From: CAYOXD01 sp964407825
Lineage (GTDB): Bacteria > Desulfobacterota > Desulfobacteria > Desulfobacterales > JAFDDL01
Assembly: GCA_964407825.1 (NCBI GenBank)
Contig: CAYOXD010000067.1
Location: 1-16,394 of the forward strand
DNA length: 16,394 nucleotides
Direction of reading: 5' to 3'
Shown here: positions 1 through 7,399 of the stretch, piece by piece
How the letters are laid out: the number at the start of each line of letters is the position of its first letter
Position numbering within the stretch: position 1 is the stretch's first letter
The notes under the pieces: model-generated
The model's input: the letters and a program-made list of their open reading frames with translations, nothing else
Database searches by the model: none
What the model was told of the DNA's origin: nothing
Program-made: the position numbers and the translations under genes

Positions 1-782
1 GAACAATAGGCCGCGACATAGATGATAAAACTCAGAGAGGCGATCCAGGTACTGGCCGGATAGCCGAGGCTATAGGAGCAAGCAATACCCCCCAAAGTCT
101 CAAGAAGGCCCAGCATGACGGCGATGAGCAACCCATTGCGGGCATCCTTGCTTAAGAACCGGGCCGCGGCCGGGGGCCCCACCAGAAGGGAGAAGATCAA
201 CAGAGCACCAATAATGGGGACGGCGATGGCCACGGTGGCGGCCAGGAGCCCGAGAAATAAGATATTCAAGATCTGCACGGGAACTCCCCGCCCGGCAGCA
301 GCCTCTTCGTTCAAACTCATGAATAACAGGGGGCGGAACATGAGGGCCATGCCCAGCAAAACGGCCAGGGCGACCCCGACGGAAAGCCATGCCTGTCCCC
401 AGGTGATGCCGACGATGCTGCCGAAGAGGATCCCCATCGCGGAGTGGGAATTGGTGGCGTAGAGATTCAGAAAGAGGACGCCCAGGCCCAAGGAAAACAT
501 CAATATCATACCGACCGCGATATCCCGATCGCCCAACCGGTTTCCCAGCCATGCCAGTCCCAGAGCGGTGAGAAAGGTGGCCGCAAACAGGCCGGTGTAA
601 GGATTCAGGCCGAGCAGAATGGCACCTGCCGCACCGGTGAACCCCACATGGGAGAGGGCGTGGGCGGCGAAGGCCTGGCGCCTCAGGACGACGAAGTAAC
701 CCACCACCGCCGCGGCGACGGCGATTGCCGCTCCCGCGGCCAGGGCGTGGCGCATGAAGGCATATTCAAGGCCTAGGAACAT
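1..782 (-). CDS. Metal ABC transporter permease (ABC-3 family), C-terminus cut by window edge
   Basis: Inner-membrane subunit of a Zn/Mn-type uptake system, the channel driven by the ATPase encoded just upstream. The reading frame is open from the ATG at 780-782 to the window edge: 260 codons with no stop, close to the usual 270-290 residues, so little is missing. The translation is hydrophobic, with about seven or eight membrane segments. Typical ABC-3 family features are HALSHVGFTG near residue 41, NEEAAAGRGV near 158-167 (the loop that contacts the ATPase) and GALLIFSLLVGPPAAAR near 192-208. The start overlaps the end of the ATPase gene by 10 bases and has a good ribosome site (AAGGGGG, 7 bases before ATG), indicating translational coupling. 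Whether zinc, manganese or iron is carried cannot be told from this subunit. Family assignment is secure. Confidence 0.93.
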   Translation of the reverse strand, partial: MFLGLEYAFMRHALAAGAAIAVAAAVVGYFVVLRRQAFAAHALSHVGFTGAAGAILLGLNPYTGLFAATFLTALGLAWLGNRLGDRDIAVGMILMFSLGLGVLFLNLYATNSHSAMGILFGSIVGITWGQAWLSVGVALAVLLGMALMFRPLLFMSLNEEAAAGRGVPVQILNILFLGLLAATVAIAVPIIGALLIFSLLVGPPAAARFLSKDARNGLLIAVMLGLLETLGGIACSYSLGYPASTWIASLSFIIYVAAYC

Positions 783-1570
783 GAGCAGTCCCCCTTGCCG
801 TCACAGTGGACCTTCAAGGCAGGAACGAACGTTGCGCTCCCGTTGATCCGCATCGAGTTTCCATGGAGATCTTTCACCAGGGAGGAACACAAAAAGTCGT
901 CAACCGTGCAAAAATGTCCCCTGCCATCGGCCAGATAGAGTACATGGTCCATGTAGGGCAGCAGCGGGTTGATGTCATGACCCGTCATCAGGACGGTCAT
1001 CTCCTGGGTTCTGCAAAATCCGGAGGTCAGTTCCAGCAGCTGTTGCTGGGACCGCGGGTCGAGATTGTTGAGCGGTTCGTCCAGGAACAGCATCCGGACC
1101 GGGTTGATCAGGGACTGGGCAATGCGCACCCGTTGGCGCTGTCCGCCCGACAGGGTATCCAGGGGGCTATGGGTCAGAGGGGTCGCTTCCACCTGGGACA
1201 GGGCCGCCGTGACCGCCCGGCGCCTGTCGCGACGAGACCCGGACCAGCCCCAGCGCTCGCCGCGCCAGGCGGCGGCAACGAAGGACGCCGCGCTGAGAGC
1301 GCCGTCCGCCTCCGGCGCTTCGCGCTGGCTGACATAGCCGATTTGACGGCGGGCACGGCGGATATCCGTCCCCAGGATCCGAAGGGAAGAATAGTGTGCG
1401 GGTACAAGACCGAGCAGCGCCCGGAACAGGGTGGTTTTACCAGCGCCGTTTGCCCCAAAGACGCCAACGAAACTCCCCGCCCGCACCTTTATCCGCAGGT
1501 GCGCGAAAATTCCGCGTCCGTTCAGCCGGCAGCCGAACTCATTGGCCTCGATAGCGGTTTCGGTGGTCAT
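773..1570 (-). CDS. Metal ABC transporter ATP-binding protein (ZnuC/MntB-like)
   Basis: Cytoplasmic ATPase of the metal importer, 265 residues, normal for the family. Visible motifs: Walker A GANGAGKT (39-46), Q-loop YVSQRE (about 79-84), signature LSGGQRQRV (140-148), Walker B MLFLDEP (160-166) with D-loop NNLD, and the switch histidine in TGHD (196-199). The start chosen is the ATG at 1568-1570, which overlaps the stop of the binding-protein gene as ATGA and has AAGGAGG 12 bases upstream. The frame stays open to 1636, but the 22 extra residues would lie inside the preceding gene and do not resemble the family. The middle gene of a three-gene operon. The last residues, HCDGKGDCSCS, form a short Cys/His tail that is not part of the ATPase fold. 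Metal specificity is inferred only from the neighbours. Confidence 0.93.
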   Translation of the reverse strand: MTTETAIEANEFGCRLNGRGIFAHLRIKVRAGSFVGVFGANGAGKTTLFRALLGLVPAHYSSLRILGTDIRRARRQIGYVSQREAPEADGALSAASFVAAAWRGERWGWSGSRRDRRRAVTAALSQVEATPLTHSPLDTLSGGQRQRVRIAQSLINPVRMLFLDEPLNNLDPRSQQQLLELTSGFCRTQEMTVLMTGHDINPLLPYMDHVLYLADGRGHFCTVDDFLCSSLVKDLHGNSMRINGSATFVPALKVHCDGKGDCSCS

Positions 1571-2472
1571 TTTGCTGACATTCCTCCTTGAAGGGGCAGT
1601 GCCTTTTCCAGTCTTTGCAGGGTCTGCACAAGCCATCGCCCATAGCCGGTCCGCGGCGGCACGAACTCATCCACTCCCACCATCGGCACGCCGCTACGCT
1701 TTGCGATCCCCTGCATCTTACGGCTGAGGGGATCGCTTACCTGCTGGTTGTAAAAAAGAACGGCTGCGCGATGTTGGCGCAAGCTGTCTTCGAAATTCGC
1801 CACATCCCTGGGTGACGGCTCGGAATCGTTCATGATGTTGAACTGGAAGCGTTCGTTGAGGCTCTGATACCCCAAGAGCCGGATCAGGTATCCCGCCACG
1901 GGTTCCGTGGCGGTCACGGTCAAGGAGGGATGATCGGCCATCACCTGCTGTGCCGTTGAATAGACCTGGAGAAGCGAGTTTGCAAATTGCGCCAGATGAC
2001 GACGAAATTGAGCGGCATGAACCGGATCCAGACGGGCGAAAACCTCGGCCAGCCGGCTTGCCGTCAGCAGGCCGACCCGCGGATCATAGAAGATATGGGG
2101 GTTCTTGTCCTGCATGACAAGAAAGGGGGCAAGCTTCGCCGCCACCACGACCTGTCGCTTTCCGGAGACGTTGGCAGCCAGAAGTTTCAGCATCCAATCA
2201 TCGTAACCGATGCCGTTCATGACCACGACCCGGGCTTCCGCCACGCGCCGGGCCACCTTGGGGTCGGCCTCGAAAAGATGGGGATCCACATTGGGATTCT
2301 TGATAATGCTTTCGACCGAAATGAAGGGTCCGCCGACGGCCTCGGCGATGACACCGTAGGTGCTTTCGGCTGCGACCACCTTGATGGGGGCCGCCTGTGC
2401 GACACCTGAAAACAGGGCAGCCGTCATCACCGTGCAAAACGTCAAGAAGAAAATTAACCGGCGGTTTTTCAT
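1567..2472 (-). CDS. Metal ABC transporter substrate-binding protein (ZnuA/PsaA family, cluster A-I)
   Basis: Periplasmic metal-capture protein that feeds the permease, 301 residues. Residues 1-28 are a signal peptide (MKNRR, hydrophobic core, cleavage after VAQA). Conserved family segments are PNVDPHLFEADP (60-71), NPHIFYDPR (124-132), TEPVAGYL (189-196) and VGVDEFVPP (266-273). Likely metal ligands are His65, His126, Glu190 and Glu269 or Asp268. Glu at the third position is the pattern of PsaA/MntC-type proteins, where ZnuA proteins usually have His, and the His-rich loop of many zinc-binding members is absent; this hints at manganese but does not prove it. The ATG at 2470-2472 was chosen because it starts a proper signal peptide; the frame extends 22 codons further across the promoter. 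First gene of the operon. Confidence 0.92.
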   Translation of the reverse strand: MKNRRLIFFLTFCTVMTAALFSGVAQAAPIKVVAAESTYGVIAEAVGGPFISVESIIKNPNVDPHLFEADPKVARRVAEARVVVMNGIGYDDWMLKLLAANVSGKRQVVVAAKLAPFLVMQDKNPHIFYDPRVGLLTASRLAEVFARLDPVHAAQFRRHLAQFANSLLQVYSTAQQVMADHPSLTVTATEPVAGYLIRLLGYQSLNERFQFNIMNDSEPSPRDVANFEDSLRQHRAAVLFYNQQVSDPLSRKMQGIAKRSGVPMVGVDEFVPPRTGYGRWLVQTLQRLEKALPLQGGMSAK

Positions 2473-2493
2473 GGAAAGTCTCACTCTCTCAAT

Positions 2494-2509
2494 TGCAAAT
2501 TCATTCGCA
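2494..2509. promoter_or_regulatory. Inverted-repeat operator, Fur-family (Mur/Zur-like) candidate
   Basis: TGCAAAT-TC-ATTCGCA is a 7-2-7 inverted repeat with a single mismatch. It sits immediately downstream of the -10 box and covers the expected start point, the usual position for a repressor. The shape resembles AT-rich TGCAAAT/ATTTGCA-type boxes described for Fur-family metal regulators such as Mur. The regulator is not in the window, so its identity is inferred. Confidence 0.5.
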
Positions 2510-2538
2510 TTAAACCCTATCCGCATCCAACTCGTCAA
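2509..2538 (-). promoter_or_regulatory. Sigma-70 promoter of the metal-uptake operon
   Basis: On the minus strand, -35 TTGACG (2533-2538) and -10 TTTAAT (2509-2514) are separated by 18 bases; each box matches consensus at 5 of 6 positions. The start point would be near 2501, giving a leader of about 29 bases before the ATG at 2472. Seen in sequence; activity is inferred. Confidence 0.62.
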
Positions 2539-2717
2539 GTGCTATTTCAAATGATCTCATAAATAAAAGCCACCCTCTCCCGCCGTGTTACAGCAGAAAC
2601 GTGAACGGCCCTTGATGCTCGTACTGGAAAACGCCCGCCTGCCCCTCTTGACATCCGTATATTTTAAAATAATCTGGAACGACCTCACGATTACCAGCTC
2701 ATCGCCAGTGATCTCCT

Positions 2718-2870
2718 CGGCTTCTCCAAGTCCATGGAAAACCCCTCATCCCGGAACCGGGCGTAGGGGTATTAGCCGTAGGAGGTGGGCTCCACGTGCT
2801 CGCCGACGTAGTCGGGGTAATCGGTGGCATCGAAATCCGTAAAGCTGCCGTCTGGCTTCATCATACGAAG
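2718..2870 (-). pseudogene. Remnant of a NiFe hydrogenase large subunit (Mvh/sulfhydrogenase alpha type)
   Basis: This lies in the 479-bp gap (2473-2951) between the metal operon and the CHASE4 kinase. Read on the minus strand, one frame gives LRMMKPDGSFT then FDATDYPDYVGEHVEPTSYG. This matches in order the conserved stretch of Mvh-type and sulfhydrogenase large subunits (an LRVVDPDG segment, then DYxDYxxEHVEPWSY). A TAA stop at 2772-2774 interrupts the frame exactly where the family continues with a K-F/Y-P-Y segment. The same frame carries on after the stop as YPYARFRDEGFSMDLEKP, so the stop probably arose by mutation. No start codon with a ribosome site and no nickel-binding Cys motif are present. 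The rest of the gap shows only the promoter/operator and a 12-bp AT palindrome (2660-2671). Homology is recalled, not searched. Confidence 0.5.
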
Positions 2871-2951
2871 CCGGGCGAAAACGATTGGGAGGAGGTGGAA
2901 TTGGAGTGAGCGATGGACTGGGCTATGAGCCGGATGAGCCGCCGTCAGGGA

Positions 2952-5699
2952 TCAGCCAAGCACCTCATGCAGGGCCTTTCCCAGGGCGGGAATGTTGTAA
3001 GGCTTGGCGATGACACCGCGGAAGCCGTAGGCGGCGTAGTCGGCCAGCACGGCGTCCTTGGAGTAGCCGCTGCTGACGAACCCGATGAGCTGAGGATTGA
3101 TTTCGAGGAGCATGCCCATGGTCTCCTTGCCGCCGATGCCGCCCTGGATGGTCAGATCCAGAATCACCGCGGCGAAGGGGCGGTTGTACTCAATGGATTG
3201 GACGTACCGGGAAACGGTCTCCTCCCCGTTTATCGCCACTTCGCATTCGTACCCCAGGAAGACCAGCATCTCCGTCAGCGTTTCCCGGACCAGCGCCTCG
3301 TCATCCATGATCAGGATCCGGCCCTCCCCCGAATAGGCCGTCTCCACCGACTCACTCACCGGCTCGGCGGATACGTCGGCTGCCGGCAGATAGATGTGGA
3401 AAACGGTGCCTGTACCCGGCTCGGACTCGACGAATATCCGCCCCCCATGGTTGGCGATGACCGAGTAGGCCACCGCGAGCCCCAGGCCGTTTCCCTTCTC
3501 CTTGGTGGTGAAGTAGGGATCGAAGATCTTGGGCAGGCATTGGGGAGAAATGCCCGTGCCGTGATCCTGGACCGATATCCTGACATATTCTCCCTCACCC
3601 AGTGACGGCATCTTCCCTGCGGGAACGGTGACGTTTGAACCGCTGATGGTGATCACCCCGCCGTCGGGCATCGCCTGGGCGGCGTTGTTCACCAGGTTCT
3701 GGATCACCTGACCGATCTGCCCCGCATCGACCTCAACGGCCCAGAGCCCTTCGTCAAGATGCATGTCGCAGCTGACATTGGATCCGCTCAGTGAAAACTG
3801 GGCCGATTCGAAGATGATCTCCCGGATGGAGGCGGATTTCTTGATCGGAGATCCCCCCTTGGAAAAGGTGAGCAGCTGCCGGGTCAGGGCCTGGGTCCTG
3901 ACGATCGCCTTTTCGGTGTCGCAGAGCCTCGAGAAGACCTTTTCTTCCGGGTCCAGGGACATCTTGGCGATGGAGACATTGCCCTTGATGGCGGTCAGCA
4001 GGTTGTTGAAGTCATGAGCGATCCCCCCTGCCAGGAGGCCGAGGGACTCGAGTTTCTGGGTCTTGAACATCTCGGCCTCGATCCGGACCTTCTCGGTCAC
4101 ATCCCGGCAGATCCAGCGGGTAAACCCCGGACGCCGATCCACCACAGCGCTGTTGGCGGTCCCCTCGATCATGATTTTCCGGCCGTCCCGGGCCCGGAAC
4201 ACTGTATTGATCCGGTCGATTTTTCCCTGCTCGTTAATCTGCTGGAGAATCTTCTCGGGATCCGTGCCGCAGTCCGGATCGACAAGGTCCTTCATGGACA
4301 GCTCCGCCAGGTCCGTTTCTTCGTACCCCAAGGTCTCCCGCCAGGCCCGGTTGACATAGAGAAGCCCGCCGTCCGGTGTGACGATCTGAATCAGCGCCGA
4401 GGCGTTCTCGAAAAGGTCCCGATACCGTGCCTCGCTGTCCCTCAGGGCCTTTTCCTCGCGTCGCAGCTTCTGGTTGACTTCGAGCAGTTCCGCTGTCCTT
4501 AGGGTGACCTCTTCCTCCAGGCGATTGCGGTGATCGGCGAGGGTTCCCTCGGCCCGCTTGCGCTCCTCCACCTCCTTTTGCAGCCGGCTGTTGAGCTCGG
4601 CGAGCTCGGCGGTCCGCTGCGCCACCCGCTCTTCCAGGTCCGCACGGCTGTGCCGCAGCTGCTCCAGCATGTGGTCGAACTCCGATGCCAGGATACCGAT
4701 TTCGTCCCTGAGGCCCAGATCCCCCAGTCGCACGGACAGATCATTGGACCGACGCACGGAGGTACTGTGCCGGGTCAAAATCCCGATGGGCCGGATCACC
4801 GTACGATCCAAAAGGAGCAGCAGCACGATGAGAATAATAGCACCGCTCCACAGCACGGAGATCAGGGCGTACTGCAGGGTAGCCCTTCCCTTGGCTGTAA
4901 TCGTGCGCTTGATATCGGCCTTCAGCAGGAGAAGGGGTCTTCCCTCGATATCCGGGAAAACGGTGGATACCTGCAGGATGTGCCGGTTCCGGGCGACCAT
5001 GCGGGGAAGGCTTGCGGCCGCTATATGGCTGAGCATCTGCCCGTCCCCTCCGGCTGCGGAGGCCTGCTGGCCCAGAAGGGTGACATGAAAGTCCACCCGG
5101 GTCTGCGCCACCAGCTTGGCGATGAGGGATTTGCCCAGGAACCGGCCCATGATGAAGGTACCCCGGGACGGTCCCTGGTTGTTGCTGGTGAGGATGGGGC
5201 GGGAAGCCACCAGCATGGGGCCCCTGGCGGTCATGTAGATCCCGTCGATGCCAGCATGGATGGAGCGCTGCTGGATCAGGGGGTTATCCTTGGGAAAGAA
5301 TTTCGCCGGGAACTGCGGCAGGTGCAATTCCTTCCCTGTCTTCACATCGCGGACCTGACCCCACACGACCTCTCCCGCCCGGTTCAGGATGTAAATGGCA
5401 TTCAGGTTGTTGTCCACAAAGGTGGTGAGCAGCAGGTTGGACTTGATGAAATCCTTGTTGCGATTCCGGACGAAGGCCACCATATCGTCCCATGAAGCCC
5501 AGTCATAGGTCACCACGTCCAGATCCCGGATTTCGCGCCGGAGCGCCGCGACGCAGCGATCCATATCGCGTTTTCCATGGCTGCGTTCGAGCTCGGTGTA
5601 GCTGGGGGAAATCACCAGTCGCTGGATGCAGAAATCCAATAGTGTATAAAGAGCGATCACTGCGGAAAGAATTAAAAGGATGCGAACTTTTAAGGTCAT
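2952..5699 (-). CDS. CHASE4-HAMP-PAS hybrid sensor histidine kinase with C-terminal receiver
   Basis: Membrane-bound signalling kinase of 915 residues. Order of parts: membrane segment (about 5-27); extracytoplasmic CHASE4-like sensor with the typical YDWASWDDM (65-73); second membrane segment (about 277-297); HAMP linker (299-352); coiled coil (340-425) with two VxxRTAEL-type repeats; PAS domain (425-540); HisKA with phospho-acceptor His562 in GGIAHDFNN; ATPase domain with the N-box around VNNAAQAM (670-677), DHGTGI (712-717) and GNGLGLAV (736-743); receiver with acidic pair Asp799/Asp800, phospho-acceptor Asp848 and Lys899. All catalytic residues are present, so both phosphotransfer steps look possible. 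It has no output domain and no adjacent partner, so phosphate must pass on to a protein elsewhere. Upstream of the ATG at 5697-5699 the ribosome site is weak. The signal is unknown; CHASE4 ligands are generally undefined. Confidence 0.93.
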   Translation of the reverse strand: MTLKVRILLILSAVIALYTLLDFCIQRLVISPSYTELERSHGKRDMDRCVAALRREIRDLDVVTYDWASWDDMVAFVRNRNKDFIKSNLLLTTFVDNNLNAIYILNRAGEVVWGQVRDVKTGKELHLPQFPAKFFPKDNPLIQQRSIHAGIDGIYMTARGPMLVASRPILTSNNQGPSRGTFIMGRFLGKSLIAKLVAQTRVDFHVTLLGQQASAAGGDGQMLSHIAAASLPRMVARNRHILQVSTVFPDIEGRPLLLLKADIKRTITAKGRATLQYALISVLWSGAIILIVLLLLLDRTVIRPIGILTRHSTSVRRSNDLSVRLGDLGLRDEIGILASEFDHMLEQLRHSRADLEERVAQRTAELAELNSRLQKEVEERKRAEGTLADHRNRLEEEVTLRTAELLEVNQKLRREEKALRDSEARYRDLFENASALIQIVTPDGGLLYVNRAWRETLGYEETDLAELSMKDLVDPDCGTDPEKILQQINEQGKIDRINTVFRARDGRKIMIEGTANSAVVDRRPGFTRWICRDVTEKVRIEAEMFKTQKLESLGLLAGGIAHDFNNLLTAIKGNVSIAKMSLDPEEKVFSRLCDTEKAIVRTQALTRQLLTFSKGGSPIKKSASIREIIFESAQFSLSGSNVSCDMHLDEGLWAVEVDAGQIGQVIQNLVNNAAQAMPDGGVITISGSNVTVPAGKMPSLGEGEYVRISVQDHGTGISPQCLPKIFDPYFTTKEKGNGLGLAVAYSVIANHGGRIFVESEPGTGTVFHIYLPAADVSAEPVSESVETAYSGEGRILIMDDEALVRETLTEMLVFLGYECEVAINGEETVSRYVQSIEYNRPFAAVILDLTIQGGIGGKETMGMLLEINPQLIGFVSSGYSKDAVLADYAAYGFRGVIAKPYNIPALGKALHEVLG

Positions 5700-5799
5700 C
5701 TGTGCTGCACCGGCAATGCCGGCTTTCTATTGTGTCAAGTATCAAACCGTTGCCCCCTAAATTCCAGAAAATTGTCCGGATGTCAAGGATTAAGCCATT

Positions 5800-7206
5800 T
5801 CACCTCTTATCGCGCCGAAGTCGATACCCTTCATACTGCAGGGTCTTGGCGGTCTGCTTCTTCTTCTCGGCCACCGCGGCCGGCGCACCGGCAAAGGTTT
5901 CCTCAACACGCCGGCGCAGGCCCTGCACGCCCTTATCCAGGTTGTTGGAAACCTTGGCGGAGCCCACCTCCTTGTTGATGGCGCGATGTTTGCTCTCGTA
6001 TGCCCGGATTGCGCTGAGGGCCTCGGCCCTTTTCCCCTTCCGCACCGCGTCGGCCACATCCTCCCGGAGCCGGTTGAAATCCTCCTGAACCACCTGATCG
6101 CCCCAGGCGTTCCGGTTGATGCTGGAATACACTGCCGCCTTGTCCGCCACGCAGGAGAGGGTCAGATTCCCCCCGCCGCGCAGGTGCAGGGAGGCACCGT
6201 CATACCGGTAGTTGAGATCGAAGGCCCCAAGAGGGAAGGAGCCTCGCCGGTCTGAAGGGACCTTGAAGGTCAGAAACAGCTTCAATTGCTGACCCGCGAA
6301 GAGATCTCCCGGACGGATCACGGCCTCGCCGTCCTCGATACTCACCGGGTACCCGCCCGCACGCACCAGACGCAGACCGTTTTTCAGGGATAGACGGATC
6401 TCCACATCGGAAGCGACCACGTGGCGCGTTGCGGCCAACTCCCTCTGAAACACCCGGGCAAAAGCGTTTGGGTTTTCAAGGAAATAATACCGACCTTCTC
6501 CGTAATCGGCGATGGTGGTCATGAGCAGCTCGTTGAAGTCATAGCCGACCCCCAGGGTGCTGACCGTCACCTGCCGCTGCGCGGCGTCCGCCGCCATGCG
6601 GCCCAGGGCCCCGGGATCGGCGATGCCCTGGTTGGCAAGGCCATCGGATATCAGGATGACCTTTCGCTGCCGTGTGCCGACAGGTTCGAACACCGCCGTC
6701 TCGATACCACGCTGGAGTCCACTGCCCAGGTTGGTTCCCCCGTCGGCATACATCTCCCGTACCGCGCTCCGGACCAGGCGCCGGTGCCGCGCATCCATCC
6801 GGGCCAGGGGACAGAGGGTGCGAACCCCGTTCGAATAGGTCACCAGGGCCAGCCGATCCCTGGCCGTCAGCCTGTCCAGCAGCCCCAGCACGGCCTGACA
6901 GGCATCGTGGAGCTTCCGGCCCTCCATGGAGCCGCTTCTGTCAAGGACGATGACAAGATCGGCATTCTTTACCTCCTGGCCATCGGGTCGCCCGGTATCC
7001 GCCACCGTCAAGGTCAGGGATACCGACGCCAGCCCATCCGAGCCGGCCAGCACCTTTCCCTGCACCAGATCCACGGCGAGCCGGACGGGGCCCTTGCCCC
7101 TTGTCGCGGCCCACACAGGTGAAGCTGCCGCCAGCGTAACCGAAAGGAGGATGATCACGCGGGTCCATCCCCATCGTCGCCCAAAATCATCGGTTTTCTT
7201 TCGCAT
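5800..7206 (-). CDS. Secreted von Willebrand factor type A domain protein
   Basis: 468 residues. Residues 1-33 look like a signal peptide (basic start, hydrophobic VIILLSVTLAAA, likely cleavage after PVWA), so the protein is exported. A beta-rich segment (about 40-80) precedes the VWA domain (about 82-262), whose metal-ion site is complete: DRSGSM (Asp89, Ser91, Ser93), Thr158 in GGTNLGSG and Asp188 in ISDG. Such sites bind Mg2+ and hold protein partners. Residues 265-350 look like a second beta domain; the C-terminus (370-468) is helical and strongly basic, with no LPxTG sorting signal or membrane anchor. The ATG at 7204-7206 has a good ribosome site (AGGAG, about 7 bases away). It is divergent from the response regulator/kinase pair, so it is plausibly their target. 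The partner protein is unknown. Confidence 0.88.
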   Translation of the reverse strand: MRKKTDDFGRRWGWTRVIILLSVTLAAASPVWAATRGKGPVRLAVDLVQGKVLAGSDGLASVSLTLTVADTGRPDGQEVKNADLVIVLDRSGSMEGRKLHDACQAVLGLLDRLTARDRLALVTYSNGVRTLCPLARMDARHRRLVRSAVREMYADGGTNLGSGLQRGIETAVFEPVGTRQRKVILISDGLANQGIADPGALGRMAADAAQRQVTVSTLGVGYDFNELLMTTIADYGEGRYYFLENPNAFARVFQRELAATRHVVASDVEIRLSLKNGLRLVRAGGYPVSIEDGEAVIRPGDLFAGQQLKLFLTFKVPSDRRGSFPLGAFDLNYRYDGASLHLRGGGNLTLSCVADKAAVYSSINRNAWGDQVVQEDFNRLREDVADAVRKGKRAEALSAIRAYESKHRAINKEVGSAKVSNNLDKGVQGLRRRVEETFAGAPAAVAEKKKQTAKTLQYEGYRLRRDKR

Positions 7207-7240
7207 CGTTATTCTCCTTTTCTCCTTTGAATCATCGACG

Positions 7241-7246
7241 ATTATA
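7241..7246 (-). promoter_or_regulatory. Perfect -10 box (TATAAT) of the VWA gene
   Basis: TATAAT on the minus strand lies 35 bases before the VWA start codon; no good -35 box is found 16-18 bases upstream. A near-palindrome, AATCGTCGATGATT on the minus strand (7230-7243, 12 of 14 positions symmetric), overlaps the -10 box. A promoter with a weak -35 and a site at the -10 suggests that a regulator is needed; this is inference. Confidence 0.45.
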
Positions 7247-7305
7247 TCTTCCGGATTTCATACTCGTGGGGTTCGGAGAAAATGGCAATTCAAAGAAATG
7301 CAAAA

Positions 7306-7319
7306 AAACCGTTCGGTTT
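7306..7319. promoter_or_regulatory. Palindrome AAACCG-TT-CGGTTT in the divergent promoter region
   Basis: A perfect 6-2-6 inverted repeat midway between the VWA start (7206) and the response regulator start (7400). With the near-palindrome at 7230-7243 it is the clearest symmetrical element of this 193-bp region and could be an operator for the adjacent regulator. Too short to be a convincing terminator in this position. Function is inferred. Confidence 0.35.
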
Positions 7320-7399
7320 ATTTACATAAGTTTTACTTTGCAGAAGCCGGGGCAATCCGATACACTTCTTTGGACCCAGCTTCGATATTTGGAGGAGCC

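Noticed and set aside
100..552. Minus-strand open frame of 150 codons
   Set aside because: It lies out of frame inside the permease gene, and its Arg/Gly/His-rich translation has no family motif; the true frame is the hydrophobic one from 782 to the window edge.
806..1591. Plus-strand open frame of 261 codons opposite the ATPase
   Set aside because: Antisense shadow of a GC-rich gene; the minus strand has all the ABC ATPase motifs.
2585..2842. Plus-strand open frame of 85 codons in the gap after the metal operon
   Set aside because: Its second half is a run of Arg, Pro and Ser opposite the hydrogenase remnant; no ribosome site and no family resemblance. A TTGACA at 2649-2654 lacks a matching -10.
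4530..5495. Plus-strand open frame of 321 codons opposite the CHASE4 kinase
   Set aside because: Antisense shadow; low-complexity His/Gly/Gln-rich translation, no ribosome site and no recognisable domain.
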